From assembly GCA_023212645.1 (NCBI GenBank), contig JALBYC010000019.1, forward strand, positions 124,001 through 188,000: a stretch of DNA of 64,000 nucleotides, given 5' to 3'. The first letter of the stretch is position 1. Every line of letters starts with the position of its first letter. The notes under the pieces are model-generated. The model made no database searches. It saw only the letters and a program-made list of their open reading frames with translations, and was not told the DNA's origin. This DNA comes from Farysia itapuensis. Lineage: Eukaryota; Basidiomycota; Ustilaginomycetes; Ustilaginales; Ustilaginaceae. Positions 19,108-29,236 of this stretch are shown here, piece by piece. The translations under genes and the position numbers were made by a program.

Positions 19108-20823
19108 CTACATGACGATGCAGCAACAACCTGCATTATCGTCGTCCTTGTTCGAAGACTTTGTCTTCTTAGGCGGGGAGACCTGTGTCCCGCCGCTCTG
19201 TGTTTGTGTTGAAGCGATAATTGCGCCTGTTTGAGTAGCTGCAGTCTGAGATGGAATAGTAGACGGGAGTGTGGACATTGGCTGCATTGGGATCCCTTGT
19301 GTTTCGCTAGGGTGCTGAGTATCGTGCTGCAAGGGCGTGGCGGCTCTGCGGTTAGCGCTTTGTTGCGAGTGACGGCTTGAACGGCCATCGTTATCGTCCG
19401 TCACGCCGAGTCTTGCTTGCTCCGCCCCAACCGACGGTTTTGCACTAGACGCAGTGACTGGCAAGGGTTGCGACAATTTGCGGGGTACGATGTCTCCGTT
19501 GATGCTGAGTGGATTACCGTCCTTGTCCCAGCGGTCGATCAGTCCTTCGTAGCGACTCAGACGGCCCTGTTGGTCCAGTAGTTGTTGTTGACGCAGCCGC
19601 CGCGCGACAGTTGGTACGATCTGCTCGTCCCAGTCGTTGCCACGCCTCGAATCGGGTGACGATGAGAACGCACCGAATTCGCTCGCTTGACCAAGATCGC
19701 CCATGGCAGCTGGCGCAGACACTTCACGCCGCGAGCGGGGAAGTCGTTCTGGTGAGAGCGAGAGGAAGGCATCTGGCTGCGCGGCACGGTACTGTTTGGA
19801 ACCAAGATCGGACGGCGAGTGATGACCACTGGGGCTGCTACCTAGTGGCCCGAATTCTTCAATGAGTTTGGGATCCACTTCGACCTTCCGTCTTGCAGAT
19901 GAAGGCGTCCGTCTCGGGCTTTCGCGTGAGCTCGAGTAAAGCTGTTGCTCTTGGCCGTCTTGATGCGGTTTTGCTAGGCGTTGTGCTTCTGGCGTTGCCA
20001 AGAAGTCGAGCGGTGGCGCGAGTTCTGTCAGCTTGCTGCTTGGTTTCATCGGTGTTGATTTTGTCCGTGGTCGGAACCGCTGCTCACTATGATTGACGCT
20101 CTCTTGAGTAGCAGACTGTGCAGGTACATTGCTTGCTTTAGGCGGCGTTCCCAGAGGCTGCCAGGTATACTCCTCGGGAATGTTGCTGTAAGGCTTGTCG
20201 TGCGAAGCCTCTCGATGACGGGTGGCTGGCGGTAAGGCTTTGACTTTGGCTGACTCGTCTGGGCCTGGAGGCTGATGGGATGCTGGCCATGGCGATTGCT
20301 GGTCGGTGTCGAGCGCGTTTCGATCAAGAGCCGAGAGCGGCCCGGTCTTATCCGCAGCATTAGCAGTATGGTTCGACAGAATACCGCTGTTCTCGTCGTT
20401 GAGCGGGCGTCGGAGCGACCCGAAGCGATTGTGATACTGCTCGATCGAGGACGTTCGAACATGTTGCACCAACCCTCTGGAAGGACGGACTACAACGGGC
20501 TGAGTCTCGGCGGTTGCATTAGCTGCATCGAGATCCAGGTCACGAGTGTCAAAGGACTCTCGTGTTCTGCTGGGGTTGGCGGACCAACCGTGGTCGCTAT
20601 CTTCGATTCGGCTGATCCGCTTGCTCAGCTGTTGTGATTCCTGCTCGAGTTTCTTGCGCAGTGCAGGCACTACCTGCTCATCCCACGGCACATTCGTCTG
20701 CTTGGTCGGAGGGACCGATGCAGGCCCCCAGTCATCCAGCCCTGCTCCACCGTCATACTGAAAGTGACGGATGTTGGGGCCTATAATACCACCGCTTCGC
20801 GATATTGGTAAGGTGGATGTCAT
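19108..20823 (-). CDS. Low-complexity protein with two WDEQ repeats and a C-terminal CaaX-type prenylation motif
   Basis: Intronless, 571 residues, start ATG at 20823. I do not recognise the family. Two copies of a short module are visible: residues ~47-75 (PWDEQVVPALRKKLEQ) and ~395-430 (DWDEQIVPTVARRLRQQ), each followed by a Gln-rich helical stretch ending in SRxE. The region between is polar and disordered (Pro, Ser, Arg-rich). The protein ends in CCCIVM: Cys568 in a CIVM box with two further cysteines before it, the arrangement of farnesylated and palmitoylated plasma-membrane proteins. No signal peptide or membrane helix. A peripheral membrane adaptor role is inference only. It is in tandem with EMC10 (268-bp gap). 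Confidence 0.75.
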   Translation of the reverse strand: MTSTLPISRSGGIIGPNIRHFQYDGGAGLDDWGPASVPPTKQTNVPWDEQVVPALRKKLEQESQQLSKRISRIEDSDHGWSANPSRTRESFDTRDLDLDAANATAETQPVVVRPSRGLVQHVRTSSIEQYHNRFGSLRRPLNDENSGILSNHTANAADKTGPLSALDRNALDTDQQSPWPASHQPPGPDESAKVKALPPATRHREASHDKPYSNIPEEYTWQPLGTPPKASNVPAQSATQESVNHSEQRFRPRTKSTPMKPSSKLTELAPPLDFLATPEAQRLAKPHQDGQEQQLYSSSRESPRRTPSSARRKVEVDPKLIEEFGPLGSSPSGHHSPSDLGSKQYRAAQPDAFLSLSPERLPRSRREVSAPAAMGDLGQASEFGAFSSSPDSRRGNDWDEQIVPTVARRLRQQQLLDQQGRLSRYEGLIDRWDKDGNPLSINGDIVPRKLSQPLPVTASSAKPSVGAEQARLGVTDDNDGRSSRHSQQSANRRAATPLQHDTQHPSETQGIPMQPMSTLPSTIPSQTAATQTGAIIASTQTQSGGTQVSPPKKTKSSNKDDDNAGCCCIVM

Positions 20824-21245
20824 AGTGCGAATCCTGACGGTGCTAGCCGAGATCGCTTCTCACAAAAAAACTCTAGCAGTGTTGGTGCGACAAGCGAAGC
20901 TCCCCACGTCGCATGGCTAGATGAGAAAGGTAGACAAAGGGAGGGGCGGAATTGGAAACGCCAAGAGAGGGGGCGAAGGATTGGGGCCAAAGGCGCGGCT
21001 GGATATGAAGCAACCGATGCAAACGCGAGGCCGCCAAGGGTGCAGGTGCTGCAGATTGACGGAAGTGGAAGAAAGTGGAGTGTCGGTCTCAGGTTCGCGC
21101 CAAAATTTCCGTTCCCCCCCCCCCTTTTTTTACTCTGATACACATGCAACGCACAGACAATAGAAGAGAAGAAGAACAGGACTCAACATGACAATTGTCT
21201 TGCGAGCAGGACCACCAACAGAACTACGATTGAGTCTGGCTACTT
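20824..21245. other. Intergenic region with C11T7 homopolymer tract
   Basis: No gene seen between the CaaX-protein start and the end of the GPI-anchored gene. A run of 11 C followed by 7 T lies at 21114-21131. The part near 20824 should hold the CaaX gene promoter. Confidence 0.6.
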
Positions 21246-22233
21246 TCAGACTAGCACGCCCAGTCCAAAGAGCAACGCGAGAATACCCGTACCGGCGACA
21301 GCACCGACGTTGACACCGATCGTGCCTGCTGAATTGGCCTTTTTGGCAGGGGTAAAGGTGTTGGTGTTGCTCGCAGCCGAGAAGGTGGCAGTGGCCGACG
21401 TGGCGGGCGGCTTGGTCGATGAACTGTCAGGGTCCGAGTCGTTGTTTGCCGTAACAGGGGCTGGTGCAGTCCCGTTTGCCTTGACCTCAAATGTGTTGGA
21501 GCCTGTAAATGTGGTCAGAACATATTCCACACTCTGCAGAAGCACAGCACTGTACTTACGCTGATAGACTTGGGGATCTGAAGCGTTTGCGAAAGGATTT
21601 GTTAGCAAAACATGACCAGAAGCGAAGCCGAAGTTGCTCAACTTACGATCCAGCTGATAGTTGCTACTGTTGACAAACAGGATCGAGTAAGTCCCGGTTG
21701 GGATCTGGTCGATAAAGATCTGGGCGGATCCGTTCTGTACGACCCACGAGTCTGAAAGTGAGCAACATGGCATGTCCAAAAGCTCGCAAAGAGTTGTGAC
21801 ATACCTGGGTGAGCAGTGCGTTGCCGATCTGGAAATTGCCGTTCAGCAGGGTGCTGTTCTGGCTCAAGAGCTGCGTGTAATTCAGGCAAAAGTCAGTGTC
21901 GTACCAGATGCGCTCTTTCTTCTTGACTACCCACCTGAATGGAGAAATAGGTGGGATCCGTCGAGTTGGCTGTTGTACAGTAGGGTTATAAGTCCGGGTT
22001 GTCCTTGTACCTATAGCGATTTCGCGTGGCTCACCTTTCCAATTGACGGTGTTCGTATGATTGGCCTTTACAGGTCAGAGGCTCACGTCAGTAGTAGCTT
22101 CGGGTGTATTCACTCACAGCGTCCGAGTACTTACCACCCAGTAGCCCCCATTGCTGTTGGGGAACGAGATGTCAAAGGCCGATACGGCAGTGGCGGCCGA
22201 GACGAGCAGAGCAGACAACGCGATAGCCTTCAT
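21246..22233 (-). CDS. GPI-anchored cell-wall protein with Kre9/Knh1-like N-terminal domain (7 exons)
   Basis: Reconstructed on the minus strand as exons 22233-22135, 22065-22035, 21969-21935, 21870-21805, 21734-21647, 21577-21560 and 21502-21246; all six introns (57-70 bp) start GT, end AG and keep frame, giving 197 residues. The protein has a signal peptide (MKAIALSALLVSAATAVSA), then FDISFPNSNGGYWV and a beta-sandwich-like stretch with LLSQNSTLLNGNFQIGN and GTYSILFVNSSNYQ. These match the Ser/Thr-rich GPI-anchored membrane family (Pfam Kre9/KNH N-terminal type). A Ser/Thr/Pro linker and a C-terminal hydrophobic tail (GILALLFGLGVLV) give the GPI signal. For intron 4, the nearer AG (after TTTCAG) breaks frame; the next one (GTACAG, 21735) restores it. 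Exon 6 is only 18 nt. Likely function: wall glucan-associated surface protein. Confidence 0.85.
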
Positions 22234-22534
22234 CGTAGCGACTGACAGTTAGCGAGACAAAGCAGCAGGTGGGAGGAGGGGGGAAAGAGAAGGGATGAAG
22301 AGAGAATCACACAGCAGACAGGGGCATGCGCCGCGCCGGTGATCTTCATCGAACGGCCCTGCAAAGCATGCTCTTGCTCAGGGTTTTCAGACCGCCCTAT
22401 GCACACTTATGAGGTGCAGCACATTCAAAGGATCGACGGACGTCCAACGGAACGGCTGTCAAGAGGTCAAAGCGCATCGCCCACTCGTGTCACAGTGTCG
22501 CAGGAAGCCGTTTCGGACTTTGATGAAATGCTAT
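22234..22534. other. Intergenic region: wall-protein promoter and Zn2Cys6 gene 3' flank
   Basis: Nothing gene-like seen. A purine-rich stretch at about 22267-22305 lies just upstream of the GPI-anchored gene start. Confidence 0.5.
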
Positions 22535-25500
22535 TCATTCAGCTCGATGCTGACTGGGAGACGCCATAGCGAACGACATTCCGATGCCTTCGTTTGTGTT
22601 GTTCGGAGCGGCGTTAGCTGCACCACCCATGTACGGAGCTTGCTGATGATCAGGCGCTGTGCCGATATCGTCCAGAAACTACAACGTTGACTCGGTCAGC
22701 CCTGAAATGCCAGTCGCTCTCAAACATACACTAGACTTACGCGGGAAAAGTAATCCGTCCAGGACAAGTCTTCCAGCTGATGCTGCGCAGTTCCATGGTC
22801 GTCCGTGCCTGGATTGAAGAAGGGCATGATACCTCGCGCGTCGCCGAATGACGCAGGATGCATGTTCGACATGCCGCTTTCCACGGTGCCCGAGTTCGAA
22901 GTAGGTGTAGTCTCGGCATTATGATCTGGCGAAGCAGAGTGTTGGAATGGCTCAGCGAAGCGGTGCTCGGCGCTGCCACTACTGCGAAAGCGCTGGTGCT
23001 GGCTTGGAGTGCCGTTGTTCATCATGTAGTGCGCAAACGACATGTTGTTGTCGGACTGTGGAAACACACCACTGTTGCCGTCTCCAATGGCGCTGCGATT
23101 CGGTGACATGGGTGCACTTGGAATGGGCGACCAATTGTGGATGTAAGCGGCTGCAGAGACTGGATCATCTGCGTTCATCGACCCTGGTTCGGTCTGCTGC
23201 ACACTTCGTCGCCGGTCTACACGCGAAGAAGGAGCGAGTGCCGCATCGGACCGTGAAGCGAGCACGCCGGTGGGCGTAGGCTTCATACCCAGTAAGGCCG
23301 ACGAGCCTAGATCCAAGGATCGCATCTGGCCCCGCTGCAGTAGTGCACTGACGCGTTCGCGCTGGTCAGAATTCATGACGTGCATTGTGCGCAGCGTAAT
23401 GTCTCTGAGAATGCGGTGAGCTCGACGAAAGAGTTTCGAAAAGTAGCGGTCGTCAAAGGAGGCGAATGTCCGCAACGTTGCCTCGACCAGATCGTTATCT
23501 TCGGCCAATTTGTCAACTTCGCGACATTCGTGCCAGACAGTGATCATGAAAGTGGCTGTGCTCATAAATGCTTGCTGGAAGATGAAGACGAGGTCGGTGA
23601 CGTGTGCGCCCTCGTAAAGCTCGATAACCACCTTGAGACACTCGCGCGCGTGAAACACGCATTGCGGATGCAGCATCTTGCGCAAAGCTGAGTGCTCCAG
23701 AAACGGTTTGAGGATGTAAAGTCGGATGTCATGGGTGCCACACTGCACCAAACCTGCTTGCAGTTTGAAAGGACTGTCCAGCGAGCGTAGATGCTGTGGT
23801 GTTTCGGCGACCCACTCCTCGAGTCGTTTGGAGAGAATCGCCATGTCCTTGTATTCTGGCATGGCTCGTTGCTTGGGCCGTTGGGGCAGCTTGCGACTCC
23901 CCACCTCTTGCCGCCATCGAGGCGTGTAAAGCGTGTGCACTACATCCTGTACAATCACGTTGAGTTTGATCATGTGCACTAGTCCACTCATCACGATTGG
24001 CTTTTTGGGGGGCTGCACTGTGATTGGCCCGCCACCTTCGTACCGGAAGAGGTCCTCATCGTCTATTTCGAGAGGCAGCTTTACGTCGCAGTCGGATAGC
24101 TTTAGTGCCAAAGGACGGCCCATATTGACGGAAAAGATGCAGTCCAGAATGAACGCACCCCAGAAGACGCGGCGTCGCAATTCCTGTTCGTAGGGGGAGA
24201 AGCCACGGTAAGCCTTTTCTTGGTGCAGTCCAATGTCCTGTAGCGCACGGATGGCAACTCCCAAAACAGTCCAGCTCGCACCGGGTCCGATAGAGCCATG
24301 CATGAACGTTGCTGTGAGGATCATGACTTGAACATTGATCAGACTTGCAGCATACACTTGGTGGTATAAGCGGCTTGCTGCAGCGAAGTGGTCGCCGGCC
24401 GTGTCAGGGTCGTTGGGGTCCGAGAGCACACGTACGTCCTGAGAGAAGCGAGAAGCAATAGCCAGAATGGTGAAGACGAAGCCTCGAAACGCAGAGTCTT
24501 TGTCGGCACGGCCGTCGGCAAGATCGCGATCCAGAGATGGGCGATGCACAACCGGCATGAGTGGATGTAAACGTTCAAAGTAAAGATCGAGCAAGTCGGT
24601 CACGAGATCGCGATCAGGCAGGGTATATCTCTCGAACCATTCCTCGGTCACTGCGTCGTCGCGCCCGATGGCGACGGTGTTTTTGCGTCGAAGGAGCAGA
24701 ATCCATTCCTTCGAGTTGGTTGGGTAGAGAGGGCGAGGTGTTGAGCTGACCGGTCGAAAGGCGGATTGCTGCTGCTGGTCCTGCGCCCTCATGGATTTCG
24801 GACGTGATGTCTCGTAGCTTATACCAGCGTGGTGTTTTATCGCATTCTGCCGCGATAAGGCACTTGGACTTGGCGGCCTGCTTTCATCAGCGATACTGTG
24901 GAAGAGAGTCATGGCAGACGAGCGGCCATAGTAGCGTGGACGCCCTTCTTCCACATCGGGGAGTAGTGCGTCGCGATCGAGCTTGTCACTACGCAGAGAA
25001 CCTCTACGGGTGTCGTTATCCTCGGGGTCATCATCATCCGTCGGTGCTGAGAAACTTGGTCGCGCCTGTGAGGGCCACTTGTCGTCGCGCGTCTCGGATG
25101 CATCATTGGACACCAGCCTTGTCTCATCAATTTCGCCATCGCCAAGTTTTTGGGCATCCGCCACCAGCATTTGCCACGCATTTGCATTCTGCGGAGGCGC
25201 GCCAGATCCACTGGGCCCAGTGATATTGAGCTCCCCCTTCTCAAACTGCTGCGCAACCTGGGGTGCCACTGACCGGAGCGCACTCAGAAGCGTCTCGACT
25301 TTGCTCTCCAAGATCTCGTACTTGCCTCTTGATCGATCCGCATCGCCGGTAAACGAGCATCGGTAATTGTAAGCAGTGCAATTGTTGCACGTGTTGGATG
25401 GGTTGGGCAGTCCTTCGCACTTTACTTTCTTGCGACGGCAAGTATCGCAAGCAACGACGACACGTTTCCGTTTCTTGCCCTTTGCATCGACGGATTCGTC

Positions 25501-25719
25501 GTCGAGTTTGTGTTTGCTCGTGGATGCGGGTGTTGCACGTGGCTCTGCGCTTGTATTGGCGGCTGTGCGTTCGGTAGATGCGGGTGACGAAGCTAGCACG
25601 CCTACCTGGGATGCCAGCGTAGATGGCACGGGAGAATTACCAAACGAGAACCCACCTCCATTGCGCATAGAGGCGAGCTCTATGGCAGCATGCGCCTCAT
25701 CCTCGGTCTTGAACGACAT
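22535..25719 (-). CDS. Zn2Cys6 transcription factor with fungal_trans domain (XlnR-like)
   Basis: Two exons: 25719-22741 and 22678-22535, with a 62-bp intron (GTAAGT, CTGAC branch site, TTGTAG); 1,040 residues. The long frame alone would end six residues into the intron. Splicing instead gives a C-terminus starting DYFSRFLDDIGTAPDH. The zinc cluster spans Cys91-Cys121 (CDTCRRKKVKC, then CNNCTAYNYRC) preceded by a GKKRKRVVV basic stretch, with a short coiled-coil-like linker after it. The fungal-specific middle homology region is at about 370-620 (FERLHPLMPVVHRPSLD; ASRLYHQVYAASLINVQVM; LRRRVFWGAFILDCIFS). This layout resembles the XlnR/Xlr1 group and related activators of wall-polysaccharide degradation or amino-acid and lipid regulation; target genes cannot be read from the sequence. 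It shares a 172-bp divergent promoter with the SDR gene. Confidence 0.88.
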
Positions 25720-25891
25720 AGAAGCGTCCTTGCTGAACCTGGTTGAGCGAGAGTGGGGAACGAGAGTGTGTGTGGGGAAGCCTTGCTCAATTCCGTCTTT
25801 TCCGTAAGCTGTTATAAAGCAAACCCTTTTTCTCCCTTATTTTTCCGATTTATTTTCTGACAGAATTGTTGATGAGGCTGTCAAATAGAGT

Positions 25892-26989
25892 ATGATGACG
25901 GATTCGTTGAGGATCATAGCCACAGGCGGGCATTCAGGCTTGGGATTCGAGGCTATCAAGACCCTCTTGGCCTCGTCGTTCGCCTCTTCAGGGTGTCAAG
26001 TTACCCTTCTTGCCCGCGATGAGAATGAACCACGAGTACATGCAGCTAAGCAACGGCTTGTGGACCAGGTGTCGAAGCTCAAAGCCACTAGGCCCGGTTT
26101 AACGGTCCAACTGCAGCGAATGGACCTGGCCGATTTGACGTCTGTCCGCTCTGCTGCGTATACTCTCACTAAACAGCTGCAATGCAGGGCAGGCCGTGGC
26201 ACTGACGTTTTTCTGCTCAATGCAGCAGTGGCCAAAGCATCTAGGCAGACGGTCATTGATCAGGATCGAGCTCATCACAGGCATCCCTACCTCGCCGATG
26301 CTATGACCAACGATGCAAACAGTAGTGTTGAGACCACAGCTTGTGTCAATCACATCGCTCATCTCCTGTTCATCAATCTCCTTTTGCCGACAGTTATGGG
26401 AAACGCCGTTCACGGCCGCAAGACGAGACTGGTCTTTACCGGAAGCGCACTGCACAGGTCTCTCAAGCAGACTGACACATTAGACACGTTGTTCGGCGCT
26501 TCCGGCAGTTGTACCACGCCCTGGACATTGCGGGAATCATATGCGGCGTCTAAATTTCTTCAGATGCTGGGCATCCGTGCCCTTCGGCGCAGGATGGATA
26601 ACTACGTACGAAACCACGGGCTTAACGTTCCCACAGGCGCGGTCGAGATCGTGGTCGTTCAGCCAGGGTTTGTGCCTCAGACTGGCCTTTCACGCGAGTC
26701 AAGCCTTATCGGTCGCATAGCGATGACCTATCTTCTGCCGTGGGCACCCTTTGCGACCAGGCTCGAAGACGCTGGCGAATACATTGCCAAAGCCTGCTAC
26801 GTCGATCTCGATCAAGCTCCGCAAGCGGACGCCGAGAACGTCGCCGATGGCTTCAACTCCACTGAGACCATTGTTCGTGGAGCATTGCTCGAAGTGAAGA
26901 ACAAGCAGCAGCAGTTTGGTGAGCCAGACATACGCACTGCAGATATCGAGTTGCAGGAAAAGTGGTGGCCTTGCGTGTGCGGAGACTAG
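25892..26989 (+). CDS. Short-chain dehydrogenase/reductase
   Basis: 365 residues, ATG at 25892 (a second ATG follows directly). Classical SDR Rossmann features are present: TGGHSGLG for the dinucleotide, LARDEN after beta-2, DLADL near beta-3, NAAV in place of NNAG, a Ser in LVFTGSALH, and the catalytic Tyr217-x3-Lys221 (YAASK). The length and the long insert after NAAV resemble the retinol-dehydrogenase / protochlorophyllide-reductase-like and Erg27-like groups, but the substrate cannot be assigned. No signal peptide. The TAG stop (26987-26989) overlaps the stop of the convergent gene in a CTAG palindrome. Divergent with the Zn2Cys6 factor, which might regulate it (inference). Confidence 0.85.
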   Translation: MMTDSLRIIATGGHSGLGFEAIKTLLASSFASSGCQVTLLARDENEPRVHAAKQRLVDQVSKLKATRPGLTVQLQRMDLADLTSVRSAAYTLTKQLQCRAGRGTDVFLLNAAVAKASRQTVIDQDRAHHRHPYLADAMTNDANSSVETTACVNHIAHLLFINLLLPTVMGNAVHGRKTRLVFTGSALHRSLKQTDTLDTLFGASGSCTTPWTLRESYAASKFLQMLGIRALRRRMDNYVRNHGLNVPTGAVEIVVVQPGFVPQTGLSRESSLIGRIAMTYLLPWAPFATRLEDAGEYIAKACYVDLDQAPQADAENVADGFNSTETIVRGALLEVKNKQQQFGEPDIRTADIELQEKWWPCVCGD

Positions 26990-28358
26990 TCTCCCTCCTC
27001 GATATCGTTGCCACCGGCAGTCTGTTCCTCTCGTTCCAGCATCTGGGTGGCCAAGTCGAAGCCCTCGAGCTGTCCCACAGTGGCCTCGGTGTCTTCGTCA
27101 TCGCCGGTCAGGTCAACACTGTTTTCGCGGTCGAATCCAGGCGTACCGCGGGAAGAGCCTGGCCCAGGTGTGCCAAAATCGCTGTCAGCCGGCGTTGCTC
27201 CGCGGAACAAGGGCGTCGGTCCCCGAGATAGACTGGCATTCCGACTGCTCGATCTGTCCGTTGCAGGCTCTAGCGATGTGAACCGCGTTTGCACGGATCC
27301 TTGACGAGACGAGCTGCGAGCCCCAGTCTGTCCAGCCAGCACAGGTGCCACGGACAGTTGCCGAATCTCAGTCTGCGTCTTGTCGCCAAACAGCCCTGGA
27401 TTCGCCGCAAGCGCCCGTTTCGACGGCTCAATGACCAACACCAGCAACTTGCCGAAACTGTTCAAGGGGATGTTAGCGAGAATGTGTGATGGGACGGACA
27501 GGGTCGGAGATGTACTCACATACGGAATCCGGCGTACTTAACTTGCAGCTTTGGCTTCATCTTCTCTTCGTCTTCGAGTGTGAGTGGTATTGCCGCGTTC
27601 TGCTCGTTACTCTCGGAGTAAACGACGTCATCGTCTTCCCCAGTGCCGTTATTTGCTTGCGCAGCGTCAGGATCGTCTTTGACGAAAGCATTGCTGCGTG
27701 TGCGTTTGGAACGTCGAGGGGGTGTCGATGATTCTGCGTCGTTTTCTTCGTCGTCGCTGATACTCTGTGCATCTTGCCGCCCTGGCAGGCTTGGTGGGGG
27801 CATGATGATGCCGTCTGATATTGCGCTTGTGTGCGGTTCGATCTCTGTCTCGTGCATCAATTCTGACTCTGGCGAATCTTTGACTCTGACCGCGCCAGTG
27901 GAATATGTGCTGGCACTTGTGTTTGCGGTCGACGCTTGAGTGTTCCTGGGTATAGGTGCATGCAGATTCCCACCTTCGTCCTCGACTTTGACAGACCCCA
28001 GTGTTGGATCGGATGGAAAGACAAGGCTTTTTTCTTTGAGCAGGACAGAGTGTCGGTCGTCCATACGGCGGAAGAAGTAGGCCACCTGAAAATCAGGGTG
28101 GGAATAGACGTCGACTCGCTCCTTCTTGCTCATGTTGGCCAGTTTACCTGCACTGTCGGCTTCTTTGCGCAGCTTTGGCATGATTCGCGTGCGCAGCACT
28201 GCAAGAACCTGTGGCAGAATGAGGGGACTTTGATTCATCCAGTCCACATGTCGATGGTCTAGGTACAGTATCGTTTGTAGCACCACGTACGGCGAGGCAC
28301 GGAGGTAGAACACATTGCGCTGCGAGTACTGCTGCTGACCCGCTGGTGCGCTCGACAT
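26986..28358 (-). CDS. Conserved-looking protein of unknown function, probably nuclear
   Basis: Two exons: 28358-27520 and 27457-26986, joined over a 62-bp intron (GTGAGT donor, GCTAAC branch site, GAACAG acceptor); 436 residues. The splice joins KYAGFR to IFGKLLVLVIEP, giving a well-formed strand-rich segment, which supports the model. Residues 1-115 are an ordered, mostly helical region (ASPYVVLQTILYLDHRHVDW; RTRIMPKLRKEAD; HPDFQVAYFFRRMDDRHSVL). The middle is acidic and Ser/Thr-rich with a basic RRSKRTRSNAF segment that could be a nuclear signal and FVKDDP/VKVEDE sites of SUMO type. The C-terminus is disordered and acidic. The N-terminal block and the segment around the splice junction may form one split domain. 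I do not recognise the family and assign no function. Confidence 0.75.
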
Positions 28359-28545
28359 CTTTTCTCCCGCAATATGACCGGGAGGGAGGCAACCGAAGCA
28401 CAGGTAACAGCCTGAGGGTTACTGCAGAAACGCGGATCTCGGGCTTATGGCGTCCGCAAGAAAAACTCCACTTTTCCACTTGGCTGTTCTTTGCTTTGAG
28501 CCGCTCCTGTCCTTGGTGCGCGGTGGTGGTGGTGTGGGTTAGGCG

Positions 28546-29172
28546 ATGGCTCCTCGCATCGTGCCCACAAAATCTGGCGCTTTACTGCACGAAAGCCTGC
28601 CAGGCGGTGCAATCCGCGTGACAGTACGTGGTCCCAAACCCAGCTCGTTCTCTGCCATAATGGACAGCGGCTTGTTGGTCGTTATTGCCGTATACCTTTA
28701 CCGCACATTCACAGTCCAGCCATTCTCCAGGATCCCCTCTGTTTCCGCCAACTTCCACTGGATAGAGACGGTGGTGGCTGTCTTGGTACTGGTGTATATG
28801 GTGACGAGACCTGCCCGTATACTGAATGAATCAGTCACAGTCACGCCCGGCCTTGGCATGCAGCTCACCACAACTACCACACTATCAGCGCCTCTTCTTG
28901 GGACACTTCTTGCTCCTCGAACGCAAACGACTTTCCTGCCGCGAGACAAGATCCTCGACCTTTATATAGGCGAGGGATTCAACCGCTTCAGTATCCTCGA
29001 CTACCTCGCGCTGTCCATAGCTGTAGACGGCGAGTCGGGCGGTGCAGCGGGTGCTCGTATCCAGCCCGTGTTTCCCAACCTCCACCCGCGACTACCCGTC
29101 CTCATCGAAGCATACAATATCCTCCACCACCACTTGTTCCCCCCCACGCCATCCACAACACGTCACGTATAG
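28546..29172 (+). CDS. gpi15: GPI-GlcNAc transferase subunit H (PIG-H / Gpi15)
   Basis: 208 residues, ATG at 28546. A hydrophobic hairpin (about residues 42-60 and 71-87) is followed by the PIG-H domain: ESVTVTPGLGMQL, FLPRDKILDLYIGEGF, LDYLALSIAVDG, and VFPNLHPRLPVLIEAYNIL. These are the diagnostic blocks of PIG-H, a subunit of the GPI-N-acetylglucosaminyltransferase that makes GlcNAc-PI on the cytosolic face of the ER, the first step of GPI-anchor synthesis. Length fits the family (about 190-230). It is divergent from the unknown gene (187 bp) and ends 64 bp before the convergent kinesin gene. Confidence 0.9.
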   Translation: MAPRIVPTKSGALLHESLPGGAIRVTVRGPKPSSFSAIMDSGLLVVIAVYLYRTFTVQPFSRIPSVSANFHWIETVVAVLVLVYMVTRPARILNESVTVTPGLGMQLTTTTTLSAPLLGTLLAPRTQTTFLPRDKILDLYIGEGFNRFSILDYLALSIAVDGESGGAAGARIQPVFPNLHPRLPVLIEAYNILHHHLFPPTPSTTRHV

Positions 29173-29236
29173 AGCAGAGGAATAGGGAGACAATTGCAGT
29201 ATGCGAATTTGTACAAACAGATGCGTGGGGTGTGTC

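Noticed and set aside
21752..21779. Start codon at 21779 for a shorter GPI-anchored protein
   Set aside because: That ATG lies inside intron 4; the seven-exon model supplies a signal peptide and full domain instead.
25892..28358. SDR plus neighbours as a secondary-metabolite cluster with the Zn2Cys6 factor
   Set aside because: No backbone enzyme (PKS, NRPS, terpene synthase), P450 or transporter nearby; adjacent genes are housekeeping.
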